Shown here: positions 5,291 through 10,036 of the stretch, one piece after another
How the letters are laid out: each line of letters begins with the position of its first letter
Position numbering within the stretch: position 1 is the first letter of the stretch
NCBI GenBank assembly: GCA_046727955.1
Contig: JBKPDO010000248.1
Span: forward strand, 1-10,036
Length of the DNA: 10,036 nucleotides
Reading direction: 5' to 3'
Source of the DNA: DASVXQ01 sp046727955
GTDB lineage: Bacteria > Actinomycetota > CALGFH01
The notes under the pieces: model-generated
Databases searched by the model: none
The model's input: only the letters and a program-made list of their open reading frames with translations
Told to the model about the DNA's origin: nothing
Position numbers and translations under genes: made by a program

Positions 5291-7016
5291 CAGAGGACGA
5301 CGGCTCCACCATGGACGACCGCGCGGCTGGCGGCAGGTAGGGCGCCATGCCCGAGTAGCGCCTGCCGACGGGGTCGTTGGCACAGCAGGCTGACGCGGCA
5401 ACCACCCGGGACCAGCGGTCGATCTCACCGACCGCGACCGCCCACGCGGTGTACTCGCCCAGGACCCCCCGGTTGACGGCCTCCTCCAGGTGGTGCGCCT
5501 GCGGCCCCGCCAGGAACCGCCGGAACGACTCCACCCGCAGCCACAGCTCACAGCCCAACGGGGTCCGGACCCGCAGCTCCCACCCCCGCACCACCGCAGC
5601 CAAGCCAGCGCCGGCCAGCAGCGCGCCCCACGCCACCAGCGCCACCCACACCCAGCTCCACCGGTTGGCCACCGCGCCGCCCAGGCCAGCAATGACCAGG
5701 CCGCCCACCGCGACCACCGCGCCGAGCACCCACGCAAGTTTCCGGTGGAGGTCGCCGGCCGCATCCCACAGGCCGCCGGTCCGCTGCCAGGCCTTGAGCT
5801 CGTCGCCGATCTCCCGCCAGGCCGCGGCGAAGCTCGGGTCGTAGGCGCCGAGCGTCAGGCGCTCGCGGCCGTCGAACGCCGTGTCGAGCGTGCGCGAGAC
5901 CGACGACTCGTCCTGGCGTGGCCGGCGCACCAGGGTCACCTCTTCGCCGACCTGCTCGATGTCGAGGTAGCCGTTCATGGCGGCGCCGATCAGCCACGCC
6001 ACCTTCTGGTTCTGCCCGACCGCCTCGGCGAGCACGATGCCACCCTGCGCCGGCGTCAGCTCCGCCGGCGGGCTGAACTCGATGGTGGCAAGCGAGCCCA
6101 GCTTTTCGGCGTCGACGCGAGCCTCCATGGCCGTGCCAGCCCAGCCGGCGTCGGCCCGCCCGCCCCGCGCGACGCGCTCACGGCCGGCCCGCCGCACCAG
6201 CCACGACGTCAGCGCCGACGCGACCAGCGCGGCGGCCGCGGCCACCAACCCGGCAAGGGGAGCGCCGCTGGTCGCGTCGGCTGGGCGGCCGGAGGAGGGC
6301 ACGGGCAGGGGAGGGGCATGCTCCAGCCGACGGCCACCGGTCGCGTACAGAGTGGCGCCCTGACGGGCTGGCAGGGTGCTGATCGTGGCGACGAGGTGAC
6401 CGGGCTCGGGCTGGGTGATGTCGCATCGCCGCTGGGAACCGGCTTCGCCTTGGACGCAGCGGGCTCCCTTGAACTCAAACGGCGCCACCACGTGGACCTC
6501 GACGTTCCCGATCCCCACCGGCCACTGCGTCCCGACCGCATCCCACGCCAGCCGGCCCTGGGGGGCCACGTCGTCCAGGGGGTAGGCGATCTTGTAGCGG
6601 TGCCGGCCGCTGATCGTGCGGGAGGGGTCGCCGATGCGGATCCGCACCGCGGACCCCATGTTCTCAAGCGTCATGTCGCTGGGTGCGGTTGCCGACGAGA
6701 CCGCGACCTGGGCGTCGGAGGACAACCCGGGCACGTCGCGGAAGATACCGTGGCGTTGCCGGGTGCCGAAGTCGTAGTCGATCACCTCGACGACGCCGGC
6801 ACGGCCGTCGCTGCCGATCGCGGCACCGGCCCACAAGCCGGTGATCCGCTCGCCGTCGCCGACCGCCGCACCGATCGCCGCGGCGCCGCCCACGAGGAGC
6901 GCGCCGATGAGGAGCAGGACCATATCGAGGCGACGATGCGCCCGGATCCGCATCCCCGCCGCGCGGTCCATGACCTGCGTGGCGGTGGCGCGCAGGCCCG
7001 CCTGCATGCTCATCAT
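5214..7016 (-). CDS. DUF2207 domain-containing membrane protein
   Basis: This 600-aa protein has the DUF2207 (YciQ-like) architecture. A hydrophobic segment at about 32-52 (MVLLLIGALLVGGAAAIGAA) precedes an extracytoplasmic domain at 65-240. That domain contains the family opening (VVEVIDYDFGTRQRHGIFRDVPG) and the HRYKIAYPLDD and GIGNVEVHVVAP segments. A second helix follows at about 253-274, then a cytoplasmic region beginning near EFSPPAELTPAQGGIVL, two further helices (about 426-450 and 454-476), and a soluble C-terminal part. It ends in the Ser/Gly tail typical of the family (SSSGSSSGGGG...GSW). The start at 7016 is chosen because its ATG overlaps the stop of the upstream frame (ATGA), although no clear ribosome site is seen. 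ATG at 6953 would give a more usual signal anchor. The DUF4190-DUF4352 gene follows 85 bases on. No function is established for the family here. Confidence 0.85.
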   Translation of the reverse strand: MMSMQAGLRATATQVMDRAAGMRIRAHRRLDMVLLLIGALLVGGAAAIGAAVGDGERITGLWAGAAIGSDGRAGVVEVIDYDFGTRQRHGIFRDVPGLSSDAQVAVSSATAPSDMTLENMGSAVRIRIGDPSRTISGRHRYKIAYPLDDVAPQGRLAWDAVGTQWPVGIGNVEVHVVAPFEFKGARCVQGEAGSQRRCDITQPEPGHLVATISTLPARQGATLYATGGRRLEHAPPLPVPSSGRPADATSGAPLAGLVAAAAALVASALTSWLVRRAGRERVARGGRADAGWAGTAMEARVDAEKLGSLATIEFSPPAELTPAQGGIVLAEAVGQNQKVAWLIGAAMNGYLDIEQVGEEVTLVRRPRQDESSVSRTLDTAFDGRERLTLGAYDPSFAAAWREIGDELKAWQRTGGLWDAAGDLHRKLAWVLGAVVAVGGLVIAGLGGAVANRWSWVWVALVAWGALLAGAGLAAVVRGWELRVRTPLGCELWLRVESFRRFLAGPQAHHLEEAVNRGVLGEYTAWAVAVGEIDRWSRVVAASACCANDPVGRRYSGMAPYLPPAARSSMVEPSSSGSSSGGGGGGGGSGGGAGGGGGGSW

Positions 7017-7159
7017 CGCACCGTAGCCAGCCTGCGGTCGGCGCCGATTGGGCCAAGGACGGCGAGCGCGCCGATATCCTCGGGCCAGCCGAGATCGTCT
7101 GGCCACAGCATGAGGAACTCCCGCGCGGTCAAGCGTTCCAGGGGGCCTGTCTTGGCCAT
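7013..7159 (-). pseudogene. N-terminal remnant of a WS/DGAT-type acyltransferase (48 aa)
   Basis: ATG at 7159 is preceded, nine bases upstream, by GAGGGG on the minus strand. The frame ends at TGA 7015-7013, overlapping the DUF2207 start as ATGA. The residues LERLTAREFLMLWPDDLGWP and the following EDIGALAVLG resemble the extreme N-terminus of actinobacterial wax ester synthase/diacylglycerol acyltransferases, which read roughly (R)L(S/T)xxDxxxLWP(D/E)x(F/L)GWPxDIGALA(I/V)L. A full enzyme has about 430-480 residues and an HHxxxDG motif; neither is present, and neither other minus-strand frame continues the homology. I infer a fusion or deletion that left the acyltransferase start site in front of DUF2207, so its ribosome site may now drive DUF2207 by coupling. 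It could instead be a genuine small leader-like ORF. The family call rests on about 30 residues. Confidence 0.45.
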
Positions 7160-7548
7160 GACGCCCATCCCCTCTACTTCTCTTCTGACCCACCTTCCTC
7201 TGGGGGATGCACGTGAATAGGGCCGAAAGTCCCCTCCACGCTGGGACCACCTGCGCCGGCGTCGATGGCCATCCCAAACTCGAGGGGATCGCTTGGGCCA
7301 GCGGCGCGCGGCTTGGCTGGCAGCCCGCCAGTTCGAGGAACGCATCGGAGTGCTCGACGGGCCGATCCAGCAGGCACGACGGAACCCCGCCAGACCTCGG
7401 CCTGGACCTTGTCGACTGCTTGAGGCCGGCGCGTCACCGGGAGACGGGCCGGGGTCGGTGCCAAGATCGTGTCGGTGGTTGCAGCCGTGGCCGAGAGTGA
7501 CCGCCGATACTCCTTGCGCCCAACCAGGTCAAGCCAGGCGCTCCTGCA

Positions 7549-7564
7549 TGCCTCCCCCGAGGCA
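7549..7564. terminator. GC-rich hairpin in the intergenic region
   Basis: TGCCTC and GAGGCA form a perfect 6-bp stem around a CCCC (or GGGG) loop. It has no T-run and no gene ends close by, so a terminator role is only a guess. Confidence 0.25.
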
Positions 7565-8085
7565 GTGACCCAGCGAACTCATCAAGTCAAGCACTCGTAA
7601 AGTGCGAAACTCGAGATTACACCCAGCTTCCCACAAACTACCCAGATGGTCGAGTCTCCCGAGGACTCAGGCGGACCTATCACAGCACCGCCTCCTCATG
7701 CTGCTCATAGGGGCCGCGCCCACCGCGTGGATAGCTGACCTCTTGCATGCCATCCCCGTTACACCAGCAGCCAGGACCGGATGGCGCCTCCCCTCACACC
7801 ACGTCGCCCCAGGTCGGCTGGGAGGTCAAGGACCCCGCCGTACTGCCTTGCGTAGGCTCGCGAGGTCCTGTTGCTGACACGCTGCTGACAACTGACCGGA
7901 TGCAGAACGCCGCGCTCCGGCGCCGAGCCGTGACAGCCTCGATGACCTCAGCCTTATCAGCAATCGCGGGCTGAGCGCTGTGCGACCCTGCGTCTTCGTG
8001 GCTCATCAGTGACCGCAGGAGGCCAAATACTGCGTTATAGCGCGCAGCCCCGCGGAGCAATCATGGGTGTGACAGCAAGCACGTC

Positions 8086-8102
8086 CCACGCGTGATGCGT
8101 GG
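8086..8102. repeat. Perfect 6-bp inverted repeat (CCACGC-GTGAT-GCGTGG)
   Basis: The two arms are exact reverse complements with a 5-bp spacer. It lies about 150 bases upstream of a promoter-like TAGGCT and could be an operator for a dimeric regulator or a hairpin. No neighbouring regulator gene points to it. Confidence 0.3.
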
Positions 8103-8230
8103 CACTGTCGAACCATCCACAACCTGCTAATACGTTTCCTAGCCGGATCAAGCAAACACCAAGTGATATAGCAGAGCCAAGGGTCTCAACCATGGCAGAG
8201 CGCGCAACGGGCTTGTGACCGGGTGACAAC

Positions 8231-8257
8231 CTGACCGCAACACGAGCGGGGTAGGCT
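8231..8257 (+). promoter_or_regulatory. Possible promoter for the 62-aa zinc-knuckle gene
   Basis: CTGACC (8231-8236) and TAGGCT (8252-8257) resemble actinobacterial -35 and -10 boxes. The spacer is 15 bases, slightly short. It lies about 70 bases before the GTG at 8330. Confidence 0.3.
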
Positions 8258-8329
8258 CGGACGAGATCGCGAGTCGCGGGCGACCGAGGCGCGTCGAGGG
8301 CCGCAAGAGTTGATCTTGGAGCACGAGGA

Positions 8330-8518
8330 GTGAACCGCACGCCCAGGCTGGAGGGGATGCACGCCGCCACGGCCAGTACCACGGGGTGGATCCAGGCCCG
8401 CGAGGACGGCGGACCAGAGTGCCTGTTCTGCGGTGAGCCGGCGCGCACGTTCAAGCCGCTCACGACGCGCGAGCGGTTGTGGTGGTGCCAGCCGTGCGAG
8501 ACCACCTGGGTGGCCTGA
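8330..8518 (+). CDS. Small zinc-knuckle protein (62 aa)
   Basis: The 62-residue protein has an N-terminal stretch of about 28 residues without features. A C-terminal treble-clef or zinc-ribbon-like unit follows: ECLFCGEPARTFKPLTTRER and then LWWCQPCETTWVA, so two CxxC pairs lie about 20 residues apart. The second pair is framed by Trp residues (WWC..C..TW), as in many short actinobacterial zinc-ribbon proteins. The GTG start is supported by GGAG at 8318-8321, eight bases upstream; an in-frame ATG at 8357 is the alternative. It stands alone in a gene-poor region. The likely role is nucleic-acid or protein binding through one zinc ion; no specific function can be named. Its CxxC spacing differs from the protein encoded at 1938-2531, so there is no sign they are related. 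Confidence 0.6.
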   Translation: MNRTPRLEGMHAATASTTGWIQAREDGGPECLFCGEPARTFKPLTTRERLWWCQPCETTWVA

Positions 8519-8684
8519 CCGCCCGCAAGGCGGGGATGGGGCTGAGACCGGCGTCGACCTGGCCGATGACGCGACCAGGGCCGGCCCTCAAACCACTTGT
8601 GACCCGCATACACGTTGAACCGCCGACCCCGCAGGAACCCACGAGGGAAGCTATCGTCAAGCGTGGTGGATGAGCGCTGGCGGC

Positions 8685-8801
8685 GTCCTCCCTCCGCAGG
8701 TTGATCTGCCGCAGTCGCACCAGCTCGGCGTCGAGCCGGTCGCGTTCGGCCCGCAACGCCACGTTCTCGGCGTCTAACTCGGCGGCCCGTCGACCCAGCA
8801 T
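8685..8801 (-). pseudogene. Possible coiled-coil fragment
   Basis: From an ATG at 8801 the minus strand reads MLGRRAAELDAENVALRAER and then DRLDAELVRLRQINLRRED, a regular heptad pattern of Leu/Ala with charged residues, typical of a coiled coil. Beyond that the frame stays open to about 8460 but turns into low-complexity sequence unlike a protein. Such segments occur in N-termini of some transposases (IS3 OrfA, IS66 TnpC) and in many unrelated proteins. No ribosome site is visible. It may be a gene remnant. Confidence 0.3.
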
Positions 8802-8845
8802 GGCCACGGCGGAGGCCCGCTGACCTGCTCCCTCCCTCGGCACCG

Positions 8846-8875
8846 TTGCGGTCCCAACACCGCGAACCGTATTAT
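8846..8875 (+). promoter_or_regulatory. Promoter-like hexamer pair
   Basis: TTGCGG (8846-8851) and TATTAT (8870-8875) are 18 bases apart, a fair sigma-70-type match in an unusually AT-rich patch. It points toward the formaldehyde dehydrogenase gene, which would give a leader of almost 290 bases. Confidence 0.35.
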
Positions 8876-8885
8876 CAACTCCGAC

Positions 8886-8925
8886 GTCAAGAAGCCGCCA
8901 ATACGCCTAGTTTTGCGTTCTTGAC
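8886..8925. repeat. 8-bp perfect inverted repeat with AT-rich centre
   Basis: GTCAAGAA (8886-8893) and TTCTTGAC (8918-8925) are exact reverse complements 24 bases apart, around a spacer containing CCTAGTTTTG. It lies just downstream of the promoter-like pair and could be an operator, a recombination site or a scar of an inserted element. Confidence 0.4.
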
Positions 8926-9158
8926 TACCCAGCTCGTGGAGTGGCTTGACGTCTCGTGATCCCTTTGGGGCGAGAGCGATTCGAGGTCGCAGGCGACTCG
9001 CATGGACTGGGCGCCACACGCGCCTTCCTGGTCGACATGTCTCAGCCTATCGGTGGTTGCTTCGGTGTTCGCTCCGGCCTGGCTGGGTAGGCGGGGCGAA
9101 TGCACTTACCGCGTGGCCCGCCGACCCCACCGTGCCGTGAACCTTTCGCTCTACTGGG

Positions 9159-9163
9159 AAGGA
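9159..9163 (+). promoter_or_regulatory. Ribosome binding site of the formaldehyde dehydrogenase gene
   Basis: AAGGA lies six bases before the ATG at 9170 and fixes that start. Confidence 0.7.
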
Positions 9164-9169
9164 AGCACG

Positions 9170-10036
9170 ATGACGGATACTAACCAGGGCGTGGTCTACA
9201 CCGGTCCTGGCCAGGTGGAAGTTCAGGATCTTGACTTCCCGAAGCTGCTGCTGGCCGAGCAGAACAACCGCCCGCTTGAGCACGGCGTCATCCTGCGCGT
9301 GGTGGCGACCAACATCTGCGGCTCCGACCAGCACATGGTCCGTGGCCGCACCACCGCCCCCGCGGGGCAGACCCTTGGCCACGAGATCACCGGCGAGGTC
9401 ATCCAGACCGGCCGTGACGTGGAGTTCATCAAGCAGGGCGAGCTGGTCAGCGTGCCGTTCAACATCGCCTGCGGCCGCTGCCGCAACTGCAAGGCGGGCA
9501 ACACCGGCGTCTGCGAGAACGTCAACCCCGCCCGCGCCGGCGCCGCCTACGGCTACGTCGACATGGGCGGCTGGCTCGGCGGCCAGGCCAGGTACGTGAC
9601 CGTGCCCTACGCCGACTGGAACCTGCTGAAGTTCCCCGACCGCGACCAGGCCATGGCCAAGATCAAAGACCTGGCGATGCTGTCGGACATCTTCCCCACC
9701 GGCTACCACGGCGCCTACACCGCCGGGGTCGGCCCCGGCTCCACCGTCTACATCGCCGGCGCCGGCCCGGTCGGGCTGGCCTGTGCCACCTCGGCCCAGC
9801 TGCTGGGCGCCGCCGTGGTGATCGTCGGCGACGTCAACCCCCAGCGCCTGGCCCAGGCGCGCAGCTTCGGCTGCGAGACCGTCGACCTGTCCCAGACCGA
9901 CGACCTGCGCGGCGCCCTCCAGCAGATCCTGGGCGGCCCGGGCGAGGTCGACGCGGCGGTCGACTGCGTCGGCTTCGAGGCCAGAGGCCACGGCGCCGAG
10001 GGCGCACAGGCCGAGGCACCAGCCACCGTGCTCAAC
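9170..10036 (+). CDS. fdhA: Glutathione-independent formaldehyde dehydrogenase (5' part; runs off the right edge)
   Basis: The first 289 codons of a zinc-containing medium-chain dehydrogenase are present; the family is about 390-400 residues, so roughly a quarter is missing. It oxidises formaldehyde to formate with tightly bound NAD in the cytoplasm, without glutathione; close relatives act as dismutases. Catalytic zinc ligands are visible: C50 in TNICGSDQHMVRGRTTA (near identical to the Pseudomonas putida enzyme), H71 in LGHEITGE, and D173 in MLSDIFPTGYHGA. The structural-zinc cysteines are C101, C104, C107 and C115 (CGRCRNCKAGNTGVC). The Rossmann loop is AGAGPVGLA (196-204), with D221 after the second strand as the NAD-selecting acid. 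VDCVGFEARGHG is a family signature. ATG 9170 has an AAGGA six bases upstream. It is the clearest housekeeping gene of the window and shows no damage in the visible part. Confidence 0.92.
   Translation, partial: MTDTNQGVVYTGPGQVEVQDLDFPKLLLAEQNNRPLEHGVILRVVATNICGSDQHMVRGRTTAPAGQTLGHEITGEVIQTGRDVEFIKQGELVSVPFNIACGRCRNCKAGNTGVCENVNPARAGAAYGYVDMGGWLGGQARYVTVPYADWNLLKFPDRDQAMAKIKDLAMLSDIFPTGYHGAYTAGVGPGSTVYIAGAGPVGLACATSAQLLGAAVVIVGDVNPQRLAQARSFGCETVDLSQTDDLRGALQQILGGPGEVDAAVDCVGFEARGHGAEGAQAEAPATVLN

Larger units (their letters stand above)
7177..8329. other. Gene-poor stretch of lower GC; no convincing gene
   Basis: No frame here shows the sustained third-position G/C bias of the real genes. 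The most gene-like piece is a minus-strand frame ending with TAG at 7176-7174, whose last 32 residues (from ATG at 7272) read MAIDAGAGGPSVEGTFGPIH and end in an acidic tail. It could be the end of a decayed gene before the acyltransferase remnant, but it has no ribosome site and no recognised family. Two perfect short hairpins are present: TGCCTC/GAGGCA at 7549-7564 and CCACGC/GCGTGG at 8086-8102. No tRNA or other structural RNA was recognised. Confidence 0.5.
8519..9169. other. Intergenic stretch with no convincing gene
   Basis: This stretch before the formaldehyde dehydrogenase gene holds a minus-strand frame with a coiled-coil-like segment near 8690-8801, an AT-richer patch at about 8860-8930 with an inverted repeat and a promoter-like pair, and otherwise only short incoherent frames. 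No RNA gene was recognised. Confidence 0.5.

Noticed and set aside
3993..5393. 466-residue + strand frame across the ISL3 and DUF4352 region
   Set aside because: Antisense to recognised proteins and compositionally unlike a protein.
5490..7220. 576-residue + strand frame opposite the DUF2207 gene
   Set aside because: Antisense shadow of a well-supported membrane protein.
7794..8060. 88-residue minus-strand frame
   Set aside because: Codon third positions are not G/C-biased and no motif is visible; probably chance.
8035..8613. 192-residue minus-strand frame in the gene-poor region
   Set aside because: No domain, no ribosome site, poor third-position bias, and it overlaps the better-supported 62-aa gene.
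8774..9019. 81-residue minus-strand frame over the inverted repeat at 8886-8925
   Set aside because: No family, no ribosome site, and it crosses an AT-rich patch that looks regulatory.
7465..9169. Search for tRNA, riboswitch or CRISPR array in the gene-poor regions
   Set aside because: No T-loop plus acceptor-stem pairing, no regularly spaced repeats and no known aptamer core could be recognised by eye.
9047..9991. 314-residue minus-strand frame opposite the formaldehyde dehydrogenase
   Set aside because: Antisense shadow; the + strand has all zinc ligands and the NAD-binding motif in one frame.

Overview
The window is GC-rich DNA with strong G/C bias at third codon positions, ATGA/GTGA gene overlaps, GTG starts and one likely leaderless gene. 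This points to a high-GC actinomycetote (Actinomycetota). The formaldehyde dehydrogenase, the DUF2207 and DUF4190/DUF4352 membrane proteins and the ISL3 and integrase remnants all fit that group. I cannot name a genus.

Layout from left to right. (1) 1-1199: the C-terminal end of an unknown gene, a YceI-family protein (+, probably leaderless), and a stand-alone Lrp/AsnC ligand-binding (RAM) domain protein (-). (2) 1187-3553: a mobile-element remnant in which four + strand reading frames are joined by 4-nt stop/start overlaps. They are a 5'-truncated tyrosine integrase, a small XRE-type HTH protein, a protein with four CxxC knuckles, and a second tyrosine-recombinase-like protein that lacks the HxxR box. 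(3) 3589-4136: a decayed ISL3-family transposase facing the recombinase operon across an inverted repeat. (4) 4227-7159: a minus-strand cluster. It holds an N-terminal remnant of a WS/DGAT-type acyltransferase, coupled by ATGA to a DUF2207 membrane protein, then a frameshifted DUF4190-DUF4352 membrane-anchored protein. (5) about 7177-9169: a gene-poor stretch of visibly lower GC, with one convincing small zinc-knuckle protein (62 aa) and several inverted repeats. (6) 9170-end: the first 289 codons of a glutathione-independent formaldehyde dehydrogenase.

The window reads as a recombination-scarred accessory region between housekeeping-type genes. There are a truncated integrase, a truncated transposase and a truncated acyltransferase, and two genes each appear to lack one base. 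The least ordinary part is the coupled integrase/HTH/zinc-knuckle/recombinase-like quartet. Its gene order and tight coupling suggest one recombination module in which only the first protein carries the visible catalytic residues and the others could be accessory factors. The integrase is truncated here, so this copy is probably not autonomous.
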